Assembly (NCBI RefSeq): GCF_026686735.1
Contig: NZ_CP113432.1
Span: 1,798,001-1,862,000, forward strand
From: Pseudomonas triclosanedens
Lineage (GTDB): Bacteria; Pseudomonadota; Gammaproteobacteria; Pseudomonadales; Pseudomonadaceae
Length of the DNA: 64,000 bases
Reading direction: 5' to 3'
The notes under the pieces were generated by a model. It did no database searches. It had not been told where the DNA came from and saw nothing but the letters and a program-made list of their open reading frames with translations. Positions 8,375 through 18,260 of the stretch are shown here, piece by piece (position 1 is the first letter of the stretch; each line of letters starts with the position of its first letter). The translations under genes and the position numbers were made by a program.

Positions 8375-10534
8375 ATGTCCAGTACCGAAGCGCTACCACC
8401 AGAGCAAGAACAATCTCAGGCGCCGGATACCGGCTTGATCTGCCTGGTCATGCTGGCCCGTTTTCACAGCCTTGCTGCTTCTGCTGATCAACTGGCTCAT
8501 GAATTCATGCCGCCAGGTGCTCAGTTCGGGAGCGCCGATCTGCTGCTGGCTGCACGCAAGCTCGGTCTCAAAGCCAAGTCAGTTAAAACCCGTTTTGACC
8601 GACTGGCACAAACGCCTTTGCCCGCCATCGCGCGAAGCAATGACGGTGACTACTTCATCATCGCTCGGATCGATCAGGGCAAGGCCTTGATTCAAAGCCC
8701 GCTGGTGCAACGCCCCGAGATCATCAGCCAGGAAGAACTCGAAGCACGATGGACTGGCGAGCTGCTGTTGTTCCGTTCAGAGGCCTCGCAGGCTTCCGAG
8801 CTGTCGAGGTTCGACTTCACCTGGTTCATCCCCGCCATCGTCAAGTACCGCAAGCTGCTGGGGGAGGTACTGGTTGCTTCCTTCGTCCTTCAGATATTTG
8901 CGCTACTGACGCCACTATTTTTCCAGGTCGTGATGGATAAGGTGCTGGTCCATCGGGGGCTTTCCACGCTTGATGTCCTGGCAGTTGGCCTGTTGGGCAT
9001 CATGCTGTTCGAGTCGCTTCTCAGTGGGCTGCGCAGCTACGTCTTCGCCCATACGGCGAGCCGGATCGACGTCGAACTGGGTGCGCGCCTGTTCCGGCAT
9101 CTTGTCAGCCTGCCTCTGGCCTACTTCCAGGCCCGCCGGGTAGGCGACTCCGTTGCGCGTGTCAGGGAACTGGAAAACATCCGCAGCTTCCTGACCGGCA
9201 ACGCCATCACGCTGTTACTCGACGTGCTGTTCTCCGTGGTGTTCATCGCGGTGATGTTCTTCTACAGCGGATGGCTCACCCTGGTAGTGATCCTCTCGTT
9301 ACCATTGTACTTCGTGCTTTCGCTGCTGATCACACCACTGTTGCGGGCGCGAGTGCAGGAAAGCTTCAGCCGCGGCGCGGAGAACCAGGCGTTCCTGGTG
9401 GAGTCGATCAATGGCATCGACACACTCAAGTCCATGGCAGTGGAACCGCAAGTCACCCGCAAGTGGGACAACCAACTGGCGGCCTACGTATCGGCCAGTT
9501 TCAAGACCCAGACCTTGTCCACGTTCGCTAACGAAGGTGTTTCGCTGATCGGCAAACTGGTCACCGTAGCGACGCTTTGGCTGGGAGCTCGCCTGGTAAT
9601 AGATGGCCAACTGACTGTCGGGCAGTTAGTGGCGTTCAACATGCTGGCCGGACGAGTGGCGCAACCCATCATGCGGCTCGCCCAGCTATGGACCAACTTC
9701 CAACAAACCGGCGTTTCCGTGCAGCGCCTGGGCGACATCCTTAACAGCCAGACCGAACTGGCCCAGGCTACCCGCAGTACGCTGCCGGCGCTTCGTGGCC
9801 AGATCGAGTTTGACCAGGTGCATTTCCGCTACCGGCCTGATGGTTCGGAGGTCCTTCGCGGAGTCAGCCTCGCCATTCGCCCTGGTGAAGTAATCGGCAT
9901 CGTTGGGCGCTCGGGATCCGGCAAGAGCACCCTGACCCGACTGCTGCAGCGACTTTATGTTCCTGAGCGTGGGCGGGTGTTGGTCGACGGGATGGACCTT
10001 GCACTGGCCGACGTCAGTTCATTGCGTCGTCAGATTGGCGTGGTGTTACAGGATAACTTGCTGTTCAACCGCAGTATCCGGGAAAACATCGCGCTGACAG
10101 ATCCGGGCACCCCTATGGAGGCGGTAATGCAAGCCGCCAGGCTGGCAGGGGCGCATGAGTTCATCCTGGAGCTTCCGGAAGGCTACGACACCGTAGTGGG
10201 CGAGCACGGTTCTTCATTGTCGGGCGGCCAACGGCAACGAATCGCCATCGCACGAGCACTCATCGGTAATCCGCGCATTCTGATTTTCGACGAAGCGACC
10301 AGTGCGTTGGACTATGAATCCGAACGCGTCATCCAGCAGAACATGAAAGCTATCTGTCAAGGTCGCACAGTGGTAATCATCGCTCACCGCTTAAGTGCCG
10401 TTCGTGACGCCAACCGAATCATCGTCATGGATCGTGGCCAAATCGTCGAACAGGGCACTCATGGCGAGCTGCTCACGCTGCAGGCCGGCCACTATTCGCG
10501 GCTGCACCGCCTGCAGCAAGGGGGCCAGGCATGA
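8375..10534 (+). CDS. Type I secretion ABC exporter (HlyB-like, C39-like domain)
   Basis: A 719-residue inner-membrane exporter. It has an N-terminal C39 peptidase-like domain (about 15-140) with Leu/Ile rather than catalytic Cys at the start (GLICLVMLARFHSLA), so it is a degenerate docking domain as in HlyB. A six-helix membrane domain (about 155-450) follows, starting FDFTWFIPAIVKYRKLLGE. The nucleotide-binding domain has Walker A GRSGSGKST (about 512-520), signature LSGGQRQRIAIARAL (about 615) and Walker B ILIFDEATSALD (about 635). Similarity to E. coli HlyB is evident along the whole length. The stop overlaps the next start by 4 nt. Confidence 0.96.
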   Translation: MSSTEALPPEQEQSQAPDTGLICLVMLARFHSLAASADQLAHEFMPPGAQFGSADLLLAARKLGLKAKSVKTRFDRLAQTPLPAIARSNDGDYFIIARIDQGKALIQSPLVQRPEIISQEELEARWTGELLLFRSEASQASELSRFDFTWFIPAIVKYRKLLGEVLVASFVLQIFALLTPLFFQVVMDKVLVHRGLSTLDVLAVGLLGIMLFESLLSGLRSYVFAHTASRIDVELGARLFRHLVSLPLAYFQARRVGDSVARVRELENIRSFLTGNAITLLLDVLFSVVFIAVMFFYSGWLTLVVILSLPLYFVLSLLITPLLRARVQESFSRGAENQAFLVESINGIDTLKSMAVEPQVTRKWDNQLAAYVSASFKTQTLSTFANEGVSLIGKLVTVATLWLGARLVIDGQLTVGQLVAFNMLAGRVAQPIMRLAQLWTNFQQTGVSVQRLGDILNSQTELAQATRSTLPALRGQIEFDQVHFRYRPDGSEVLRGVSLAIRPGEVIGIVGRSGSGKSTLTRLLQRLYVPERGRVLVDGMDLALADVSSLRRQIGVVLQDNLLFNRSIRENIALTDPGTPMEAVMQAARLAGAHEFILELPEGYDTVVGEHGSSLSGGQRQRIAIARALIGNPRILIFDEATSALDYESERVIQQNMKAICQGRTVVIIAHRLSAVRDANRIIVMDRGQIVEQGTHGELLTLQAGHYSRLHRLQQGGQA

Positions 10535-11946
10535 GCGCCAAACGCGAACTGCTCAATCGCTACCGTCGCACCTGGTCGCATGCATGGCGAAACCGCAAGC
10601 AGATGGAGGCACCGGTGCGTTTGCCGCACGAGGTGCAATTCCTCCCGGCAGCGCTGTCATTGCAAGAGCAACCGGTTCACCCCGCTGCTCGCTATATCAA
10701 ATGGTCGATCATTGCTTTCTCGGCATTGGCCGTGTTGTGGGCATGCCTCGGCGAGATCGATGTTGTCGCCACTGCCCGGGGCAAAATCATCCCCAGTGGC
10801 AAGACTAAGGTGATCCAGCCAAGCGATGTGGCGGTGGTAAAGGACATTCATGTCTACGACGGCCAGCAGGTAAAAGCTGGAGATCTGCTGGTAGAACTGG
10901 ACGGCAGCCAAACAGGCGCGGATGTGGAGCGGCTGAAGACAGACTTGCTAGCCGCTCGGATTGATGCCGCGAGGGCGGCAGCGCTGTTGGAGTCGATTCG
11001 TACTGCCCAGCCGCCACGGCCACTGACTCCTCGTTTACCTGATGTTGCCGAGAACCAGCGCCAGGCAGCTCAGTTGTGGCTTCAGGGGCAGTATCTGGAG
11101 CTGAGCAGCAATGTGGGGCAAACCCAGGCGACGATAGATCAACGCGCTGCGGAGATTCGTGCCGCTCAGGCGACCGTTGACTCCTTACGGCAGACCTTGC
11201 CGATCGCTGAGCAACTGGCCACTGACTACAAGCGTCTTCTGGAGCGCAATTTTGTGGCAAAACACGCCTGGCTGGAAAAGGAACAAGCCAGACTCGATCA
11301 GCATCGTGAACTCGCCGTCCAACAGGCGCGCGTTATCGAACTGGACGCATCACGACGTGAAGCCGAGCAGCGTCGAGAAAGTGTCATTGCCCAGACTCGA
11401 CGCACCATGCTCGATCTGCAGCACGAATCCGAGCAGAAGGCAGCAGGACTTACTCAAGAGCTACTCAAGGCTGAACGACGGGATCGACTAACTCGCCTCA
11501 CCTCTCCAGTCGATGGCACCGTGCAGCAACTGGCAATCCACACCAATGGTGGTGTTGTTACTGAGGCTCAGCCGTTGATGGTCATTGTTCCCAATGACCA
11601 GCCGGTCGAAGTGGAAGCCATGCTTGAGAACAAGGACATCGGATTTGTGCGTCCAGGGCAGGAAGTGGAGATCAAGGTGGAGACCTTCACTTTCACCAAG
11701 TACGGCGTAGTGCATGGTCGGGTTATCAGTGTTTCAGAGGATGCGATCGAAGATGAGAGGCACGGGTTGCTCTATAGTATGCGCATTCAACTTGGCCAGA
11801 ACCATATTCGAATTGCAAGTACGGATGTGCCATTAATGCCGGGAATGGCAGTGAGTGCCGAAGTTAAAACGGACAGGCGAAAGGTTATCGAGTACTTCCT
11901 TAGCCCATTAAAACAGTATGTGAGCGAAAGCTTAATTGAGCGATAG
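10531..11946 (+). CDS. Type I secretion membrane-fusion protein (HlyD family)
   Basis: A 471-residue periplasmic adaptor. One transmembrane helix (about 53-75, IKWSIIAFSALAVLWACLGEID) is followed by a lipoyl/barrel segment (VVATARGKIIPSGKTKVIQPSD). A long alpha-hairpin coiled coil (about 130-310, rich in Gln, Ala, Arg and Glu) and the second barrel half (LTSPVDGTVQQLAIHTNGGVVTEAQPLMVIVP) complete the fold. The C-terminus VIEYFLSPLKQYVSESLIER is typical of HlyD. It bridges the ABC exporter to an outer-membrane TolC that is not encoded here. ATGA overlap with the exporter gene indicates translational coupling. Confidence 0.95.
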   Translation: MSAKRELLNRYRRTWSHAWRNRKQMEAPVRLPHEVQFLPAALSLQEQPVHPAARYIKWSIIAFSALAVLWACLGEIDVVATARGKIIPSGKTKVIQPSDVAVVKDIHVYDGQQVKAGDLLVELDGSQTGADVERLKTDLLAARIDAARAAALLESIRTAQPPRPLTPRLPDVAENQRQAAQLWLQGQYLELSSNVGQTQATIDQRAAEIRAAQATVDSLRQTLPIAEQLATDYKRLLERNFVAKHAWLEKEQARLDQHRELAVQQARVIELDASRREAEQRRESVIAQTRRTMLDLQHESEQKAAGLTQELLKAERRDRLTRLTSPVDGTVQQLAIHTNGGVVTEAQPLMVIVPNDQPVEVEAMLENKDIGFVRPGQEVEIKVETFTFTKYGVVHGRVISVSEDAIEDERHGLLYSMRIQLGQNHIRIASTDVPLMPGMAVSAEVKTDRRKVIEYFLSPLKQYVSESLIER

Positions 11947-11949
11947 AGG

Positions 11950-12486
11950 ATGAATATGCCCGTTGGAAGAGTAAGTTTGTGCCTCGTTTTTTTTAATTTC
12001 ATTACGATGCTCTTGTTTGGCTATTTCTCTGCGCCTGATGGTGATCAGCTGGCAAAATTTCCGGGAGATATGCTTATATCATTTACCTGTGCTAATAGTG
12101 ATGGATTTTGGGTTGACAGCAGTAGAGCTATATCTGTCGCTCTAGGGGTGCCGATTTGTATTGTCGGGACTCTCTTCTATTTGAAATTTGGAAAATATAC
12201 TAGGGAGGAGATGCAGTCCAGCCGAAATGGCTCTAGTGTGATTACTGGTGGCCTCCTCGCTTCGGTCGCTCTAATTCTTCTGGCATTTTCATATTTCCCT
12301 TGTAACTCGTTCTATCAAGGGTTTTCTTTGCGTAATGGGATATTTCCACACCAAATGGGGTACGCATTGCGGGGAGTCTTGAGTGGGAGTCAGCTTGTTT
12401 TTGATATGTTATATTCTCTAGTATTCTGTGGGATATCATACTGCATGGCTCTTGTTATTAAAATTAAGACCTCCAAGCCTTGCTAG
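11950..12486 (+). CDS. Unknown small polytopic membrane protein in RTX operon
   Basis: A 178-residue protein of unrecognised family with four hydrophobic segments (about 8-25, 54-72, 97-117 and 143-168), and cysteines at the periplasm-facing edges (SFTCANSDGFW, SYFPCNSFYQGF). It starts 4 bp after the hlyD stop (AGAGGATGA upstream), so it belongs to the same operon. Composition is markedly more AT-rich than the exporter genes. The topology and paired cysteines could suit a thiol-redox or folding helper; this is speculation. It is not HlyC. Confidence 0.7.
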   Translation: MNMPVGRVSLCLVFFNFITMLLFGYFSAPDGDQLAKFPGDMLISFTCANSDGFWVDSSRAISVALGVPICIVGTLFYLKFGKYTREEMQSSRNGSSVITGGLLASVALILLAFSYFPCNSFYQGFSLRNGIFPHQMGYALRGVLSGSQLVFDMLYSLVFCGISYCMALVIKIKTSKPC

Positions 12487-12588
12487 CTTGATGCTTGGTT
12501 GGAGTTGTTTTCTGATCAACGCTAGATGGTAATTTCTCGATTGAAGGTTTGCGCGATTTAAATTATTTAAATAACGGAGGGATTCTAC

Positions 12589-15500
12589 GTGCCGCAGACT
12601 CAACAGGACAAAGATGTTCAAGATTACAAACTGGAAGTCACAAAGATAGAGCAGGAAACTCTTCAAAAGGCGAAGGAGCTTGCTTCTGAGGCTGAGCTAA
12701 GCGATTCCGAGCGATATAAAAAAACAGCTGAGCTAATGGCTTATGACCTTCGGGCGAAAGAAGCCCTAGCTGAACGTTATGCTGAAAAGTCCCTTTTAGC
12801 AGGGAGTGTGGATAGTGCCAATGCATTTAAGGCGACCGCTAAGGCTGTCGGAGATATTGCGGCGGGCGTGGAAAGTAAGATCACGAGCAACATGGATGCA
12901 GCCCAATTTAAAAGCATATTTGGGGAGATAGGAAGTAAGATGCCGCTGGGAGAGGCAATTACTATTTATCAGCTTGGCAAGGCTGTTGGCGACGAAAACT
13001 GGAATGAGGTCGGGAAACAGTCAACTTCTTTGCTTTATGCAACCCTAGGTGGCGTGGTGGCTGTAGGGATTGTAGCGACTCTTCCAATATCAGGTACGGC
13101 CCTGGCAATCACTTCGGTTATAGCTGGAATTGCTGGGGCTATATATGGAGACGATGTCGGGGGAAGAATTTGGGATACTGTTAGCCAGTATTTCACTTCC
13201 GCCAATAGCTTTGTCCTTAGAGCTGACCCTTTAGTTCTTGATCTCGACGGCGACGGTATTGAAACCGTTGACTCAACTGCAGGAATAACATTTGACTTTG
13301 ATGGCGACGGGTTAAAAACCGGTACTGGCTGGGCTGCTAAAGACGACGGATTCCTTGCTTTGGATCGTAACGGCGATGGAAAAATAGACAATGGTGCTGA
13401 ACTTTTTGGAGTGGACTTCCTCAAATCCAATGGCCAAAAAGCTACAAATGGGTTTGATGCTCTCAAGGACTTGGACTCCAATGGCGATGGTGTTTTTGAT
13501 GCCAATGACACCCAGTTCGCGAATGTACGTGTATGGCAAGATCTGAATCAGGACGGAGTCAGTCAGGTCAACGAACTGAAGTCGCTCGCCGATCACCACA
13601 TCACTTCCATCAATCTCACGGCAACTGCCAGCAATCAAAACAGCAACGGCAACATTATCAGTGCCATTGGTAGTTTTGTGCGGGACGACGGTTCGATTGG
13701 CGCGGTCAACGGAAATCAAAGCATCGCCGGCAATCTGGATCTTGCGTCTAACCCCTTCTATCGAGAGTTCACTGATCATCTACCACTAGATGAGGCGGCC
13801 AAAGCTCTCCCGGACATGAAAGGGTCCGGGGCAGTGCGGGATCTGCGTGAAGCCAGTATGCAAAATTCTGCGCTCAAAGGAGTGCTAGCTGAATATGCCG
13901 GTGCTCAAACCCGAGAGCAGCAGATGGCTTTGCTCGATAGCCTGCTGAGTGAGTGGGCTGGTAGCTCGAATTATCGGACCTTCGAGCAACGGGTCAGCGA
14001 TCTGTCTACCGGTGTCATGACTGTAGACTTCGAATGGTCGTGGGAGCAGGACTTGGGGTTCTCAGGTGGGGGCAGTGGTGCCTCTTCCGGGAGTATCGAT
14101 CCGGGCTCGATCAGTAGTGGTCCAACCACCGCTCAGCTTCAGCAGAAAACTCTGCTTGAGCGCGTGCGTCTTCTGGAAGTATTCAACGCGCAGAATTTTT
14201 TCAACTTCACTAAGGAAGAGAACGGCAGTGGTGGTTTGAGCCGCTTAGGTGTCAAGTCCGGCGCATCACTGACGAACATCTCGGGTAGCGCGATCAGCAA
14301 CAACGGTGGGACCCAGAGCGGTGGTGCATCCATCGCCTCTCACTGGACGTTAACCGAGAAAAACCTGGTGCTGAACGAAGGCCAGGCGAACTTCATCAAT
14401 CAGGCCTATGAGTCCTTGAGAGAGTCCATCTACAACGGACTGCTGCTCCAGACCCGCCTGCGGCCTTACGTCGAGGCAATAGGTGTCACCCTTGACGAAA
14501 ACGGCCTTGGCCTTGATTTCAGTAAAGTGGCCACACTGTTCCAAACCACCTTCGACAACAACCACGTCAACGGCGCGACTGATCTCTTGGAGTTCGTTAC
14601 TCAGCAAATGGCTGGCAGGGCCATTACTGAGCTGAATCCTCTCGTCGAACGTTTTGTGACCAGCCTGAGTTCGGATGAGATTACAAAGATTAATGCGCTA
14701 GGAATTGGGCTACAGCTAGGTGCGGCCGGTAATCAGAGTCTGTCGGGCAAAGATAAGCAAGACTACCTATTTGGCCTTGATGGGAATGACGCGCTGTACG
14801 GGGGGGCTGGAAATGACTTCCTGGCTGGTGGAACAGGGAACGATACGCTTCGCGGGGAAGCTGGCAACGACACCCTGATCGGTGGCGCGGGTAACGACTA
14901 CCTGAGTGGTGATGCCGGTAGCGACGTCTACCGCTTCGAGCGCGGCTGGGGACAGGACACGGTCTACAACTACGACACCAATACCAGTACCAGTAAGGTC
15001 GATGCCATCGAGTTTGCGGCCAACATCGCGGCCAGTGACATTGTGGTAACGCGCTTTGGCGACGATCTGATCTTGCGCCTGAAAGGCAGTACGGACCAGA
15101 TCACGGTGCAGAGCTACTTCAACGGTGACGCAGCCGGTAGCTATCGCCTGGAAGAAGTGCGCTTCGCCGACGGCACGGCCTGGAACATTGCTCAGGTCAA
15201 AGCCCTGGTGCAGCAGGGCACCGATGGCAACGACATCCTCTATGGCTATGCCGTTGCCGACACCATCAGTGGTGGTGCCGGTAACGACACCATCAATGGC
15301 TACGGCGGCGACGATGACCTGGATGGCGGTGTCGGTAACGACACGCTGTACGGTGGCGCTGGGCAAGATGTGCTAAAGGGTGGTCTGGGCAACGACACGC
15401 TCTACGGAGACGACGGCAACGACCAACTGCTGGGCAATGAAGGTGATGACCGCATCTTCGGTGCCAACGGCAACGACACCCTGATCGGTGGTGCGGGCAA

Positions 15501-18141
15501 CGACTATCTGAGTGGTGATGCCGGTAGCGACGTGTACCGCTTCGAGCGTGGCTGGGGACAGGACACGGTCTACAACTACGACACCAGCACTAGTAAGGTC
15601 GATGCCATCGAGTTTGGGGCCGACATCGCGGCCAGTGACATCATGGTAACGCGCTTTGGCGACTACCTGATCCTGCGTCTGAAAGACAGCACGGACCAGA
15701 TCACGGTGCAGAGCTACTTCAACGGTGACGCAGCCGGTAGCTATCGCCTGGAAGAAGTGCGCTTCGCCGATGGCACGGCCTGGAACATTGCTCAGGTCAA
15801 AGCCCTGGCGCAGCAGGGCACCGATGGCAACGACATCCTCTACGGCTATGCCGTTGCCGACACCATCAGTGGTGGTGCCGGTAACGACACTATCAATGGC
15901 TACGGCGGTGACGATGACCTGGATGGCGGTGTCGGTAACGACACGCTGTACGGTGGCGCTGGGCAAGATGTGCTGAAGGGTGGTCTGGGCAACGACGCCC
16001 TGTACGGTGAGGATGGTAACGACATCCTGATCGGTGGCGTGGGCAACGACTACCTGAGTGGTGATGCCGGTAGCGACGTGTACCGCTTCGAGCGCGGCTG
16101 GGGACAGGACACGGTCTACAACTACGACACCAGCACTAGTAAGGTCGATGCCATCGAGTTTGGTGCCGACATTGCGGTCAGTGACGTCGCGGTAACCCGT
16201 TCCGGTGACCACCTGATCCTGAGCCTGAAAGGCAGTACGGACCAGATCACGGTGCAGAGCTACTTCAACGGTGACGCAGCCGGTAGCTATCGCCTGGAAG
16301 AAGTGCGCTTCGCCGACGGCACGGCCTGGAACATTGCTCAGGTCAAAGCCCTGGTGCAGCAGGGCACCGATGGCAACGACATCCTCTACGGCTATGCCGT
16401 TGCCGACACCATCAGTGGAGGTGCCGGTAACGATACCATCAATGGCTACGGCGGCGACGATGACCTGGATGGCGGTGTCGGTAACGACACGCTGTACGGT
16501 GGCGCCGGGCAAGATGTGCTGAAGGGTGGTCTGGGCAACGACACTCTGTACGGTGAGGATGGTAACGACACCCTGATCGGCGGTGCGGGTAACGACTACC
16601 TCTCCGGGGGTGTTGGTAGCGACGTGTACCGCTTCGAGCGCGGCTGGGGACAGGACACCGTCTACAACTACGACACCAGCACTAGTAAGGTCGATGCCAT
16701 CGAGTTTGGTGCCGACATCGCAGCCAGTGACATCGTGGCAACGCGCTCTGGCGACGACCTGATCTTGCGTCTGAAAGACAGTACGGACCAGATCACGGTG
16801 CAGAGCTATTTCAACGGTGACGCAGCCGGTAGCTATCGCCTGGAAGAAGTGCGCTTCGCCGACGGCACGGCCTGGAACATTGCTCAGGTCAAAGCCCTGG
16901 TGCAGCAGGGCACCGATGGCAACGACATCCTCTACGGCTATGCCGTTGCCGACACCATCAGTGGTGGTGCCGGTAACGACACCATCAATGGCTACGGCGG
17001 CGACGATGACCTGGATGGCGGTGTCGGTAACGACACGCTGTACGGTGGCGCTGGGCAAGATGTGCTAAAGGGTGGTCTGGGCAACGACACGCTCTACGGA
17101 GACGACGGCAACGACCAACTGCTGGGCAATGAAGGTGATGACCGCATCTTCGGTGCCAACGGCAACGACACCCTGATCGGTGGTGCGGGCAACGACTATC
17201 TGAGTGGTGATGCCGGTAGCGACGTGTACCGCTTCGAGCGTGGCTGGGGACAGGACACGGTCTACAACTACGACACCAGCACTAGTAAGGTCGATGCCAT
17301 CGAGTTTGGGGCCGACATCGCGGCCAGTGACATCATGGTAACGCGCTTTGGCGACTACCTGATCCTGCGTCTGAAAGACAGCACGGACCAGATCACGGTG
17401 CAGAGCTACTTCAACGGTGACGCAGCCGGTAGCTATCGCCTGGAAGAAGTGCGCTTCGCCGATGGCACGGCCTGGAACATTGCTCAGGTCAAAGCCCTGG
17501 CGCAGCAGGGCACCGATGGCAACGACATCCTCTACGGCTATGCCGTTGCCGACACCATCAGTGGTGGTGCCGGTAACGACACTATCAATGGCTACGGCGG
17601 TGACGATGACCTGGATGGCGGTGTCGGTAACGACACGCTGTACGGTGGCGCTGGGCAAGATGTGCTGAAGGGTGGTCTGGGCAACGACACTCTGTACGGT
17701 GAGGATGGTAACGACACCCTGATCGGCGGTGCGGGTAACGACTACCTCTCCGGGGGTGTTGGTAGCGACGTGTACCTCTTCGAGCGAGGCGCCGGCCAAG
17801 ACACAGTCTACAACTACCATACCGATACCAATTCCCTAGATCAGTTGGTATTCGCTGATGGGATAAATTCCGATCAGCTCTGGTTCCGCCAGAGCGGTAG
17901 CAATCTTGAAGTCAGCGTGATTGGTACTAGCGACAAGGTGACGGTATCCAGCTGGTATTCCGGCAGCACCTACCGCCTTGGCCAGATCGCTACTGCAGAT
18001 GGCAAGACGCTTCTGGAAGGTCAGGTTCAAAACCTAGTCAATGCAATGGCAGCGTTTGGTGTACCTACAGGGGGCGAGTCGAATCTGACGACAGATCAGC
18101 GACAACAGTTGGAGGTGGTGATCGCTGCGAACTGGCAATAG
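12589..18141 (+). CDS. Large RTX repeat protein, T1SS substrate
   Basis: 1850 residues from a GTG with strong ACGGAGG 8 bases upstream. The layout is: a charged helical N-terminus (1-145); a hydrophobic Gly/Ala-rich segment (about 148-200); an EF-hand-like calcium region with DLDGDGIET, DRNGDGKIDNG, DSNGDGVFD and DLNQDGVSQ (about 213-330); a linker with a Gly/Ser patch (about 485-515); then RTX nonapeptides (GGxGxDxLx) from about 731. These are arranged in five long modules, each with a YRFERGWGQDTVYNYDT strand region and a C-terminal unit. The end (about 1740-1850) has no cleavable signal but a C-terminal export region as in T1SS substrates. No enzymatic domain is recognisable and no HlyC acyltransferase gene is nearby, so a classic acylated pore-forming toxin is unlikely; adhesin, toxin or S-layer-like roles remain open. 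Confidence 0.93.
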   Translation: MPQTQQDKDVQDYKLEVTKIEQETLQKAKELASEAELSDSERYKKTAELMAYDLRAKEALAERYAEKSLLAGSVDSANAFKATAKAVGDIAAGVESKITSNMDAAQFKSIFGEIGSKMPLGEAITIYQLGKAVGDENWNEVGKQSTSLLYATLGGVVAVGIVATLPISGTALAITSVIAGIAGAIYGDDVGGRIWDTVSQYFTSANSFVLRADPLVLDLDGDGIETVDSTAGITFDFDGDGLKTGTGWAAKDDGFLALDRNGDGKIDNGAELFGVDFLKSNGQKATNGFDALKDLDSNGDGVFDANDTQFANVRVWQDLNQDGVSQVNELKSLADHHITSINLTATASNQNSNGNIISAIGSFVRDDGSIGAVNGNQSIAGNLDLASNPFYREFTDHLPLDEAAKALPDMKGSGAVRDLREASMQNSALKGVLAEYAGAQTREQQMALLDSLLSEWAGSSNYRTFEQRVSDLSTGVMTVDFEWSWEQDLGFSGGGSGASSGSIDPGSISSGPTTAQLQQKTLLERVRLLEVFNAQNFFNFTKEENGSGGLSRLGVKSGASLTNISGSAISNNGGTQSGGASIASHWTLTEKNLVLNEGQANFINQAYESLRESIYNGLLLQTRLRPYVEAIGVTLDENGLGLDFSKVATLFQTTFDNNHVNGATDLLEFVTQQMAGRAITELNPLVERFVTSLSSDEITKINALGIGLQLGAAGNQSLSGKDKQDYLFGLDGNDALYGGAGNDFLAGGTGNDTLRGEAGNDTLIGGAGNDYLSGDAGSDVYRFERGWGQDTVYNYDTNTSTSKVDAIEFAANIAASDIVVTRFGDDLILRLKGSTDQITVQSYFNGDAAGSYRLEEVRFADGTAWNIAQVKALVQQGTDGNDILYGYAVADTISGGAGNDTINGYGGDDDLDGGVGNDTLYGGAGQDVLKGGLGNDTLYGDDGNDQLLGNEGDDRIFGANGNDTLIGGAGNDYLSGDAGSDVYRFERGWGQDTVYNYDTSTSKVDAIEFGADIAASDIMVTRFGDYLILRLKDSTDQITVQSYFNGDAAGSYRLEEVRFADGTAWNIAQVKALAQQGTDGNDILYGYAVADTISGGAGNDTINGYGGDDDLDGGVGNDTLYGGAGQDVLKGGLGNDALYGEDGNDILIGGVGNDYLSGDAGSDVYRFERGWGQDTVYNYDTSTSKVDAIEFGADIAVSDVAVTRSGDHLILSLKGSTDQITVQSYFNGDAAGSYRLEEVRFADGTAWNIAQVKALVQQGTDGNDILYGYAVADTISGGAGNDTINGYGGDDDLDGGVGNDTLYGGAGQDVLKGGLGNDTLYGEDGNDTLIGGAGNDYLSGGVGSDVYRFERGWGQDTVYNYDTSTSKVDAIEFGADIAASDIVATRSGDDLILRLKDSTDQITVQSYFNGDAAGSYRLEEVRFADGTAWNIAQVKALVQQGTDGNDILYGYAVADTISGGAGNDTINGYGGDDDLDGGVGNDTLYGGAGQDVLKGGLGNDTLYGDDGNDQLLGNEGDDRIFGANGNDTLIGGAGNDYLSGDAGSDVYRFERGWGQDTVYNYDTSTSKVDAIEFGADIAASDIMVTRFGDYLILRLKDSTDQITVQSYFNGDAAGSYRLEEVRFADGTAWNIAQVKALAQQGTDGNDILYGYAVADTISGGAGNDTINGYGGDDDLDGGVGNDTLYGGAGQDVLKGGLGNDTLYGEDGNDTLIGGAGNDYLSGGVGSDVYLFERGAGQDTVYNYHTDTNSLDQLVFADGINSDQLWFRQSGSNLEVSVIGTSDKVTVSSWYSGSTYRLGQIATADGKTLLEGQVQNLVNAMAAFGVPTGGESNLTTDQRQQLEVVIAANWQ
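14872..17757 (+). repeat. Five tandem RTX modules with a 753-bp perfect duplication
   Basis: Module starts (CTGATCGGTGGYGYGGG) recur at about 14873, 15478, 16024, 16569, 17170 and 17716, giving units of 546 or about 603 bp (182 or about 201 residues). Bases 15244-15996 are identical to 16936-17688 at every position compared; the blocks diverge at one base just before and at GACGCC/GACACT just after. The longer modules carry one extra RTX block (LLGNEGDDRIFGANG). Confidence 0.9.
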
Positions 18142-18166
18142 TTCGCGCAGATTGTTCGTGGAATAG

Positions 18167-18190
18167 GCAAGGCCCCGAATGGGGCCTTGC
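18167..18190. terminator. Terminator after the RTX gene
   Basis: Perfect 10-base stem GCAAGGCCCC / GGGGCCTTGC with GAAT loop, 26 bases after the RTX stop. There is no long T-run, so strength is moderate. Confidence 0.75.
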
Positions 18191-18260
18191 TCATTACTTG
18201 ACGTCACCAGTGTCATCCCTGCCGCCAAAACGTCCCTTCGGCCTAGAGGGAGGGGTGGAC

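Noticed and set aside
15373..17058. 561-residue antisense ORF across the RTX repeats (and similar ones at 14767-15366 and 17065-17820)
   Set aside because: It mirrors the repeat periodicity of the real gene, has no start site support, and its protein is a low-complexity Val/Asp repeat produced by reading RTX codons backward.
14872..17757. Regular DNA repeats that might suggest a CRISPR array or satellite
   Set aside because: The repeats are long coding modules in one continuous reading frame with RTX nonapeptides; no short identical repeats with unique spacers exist.
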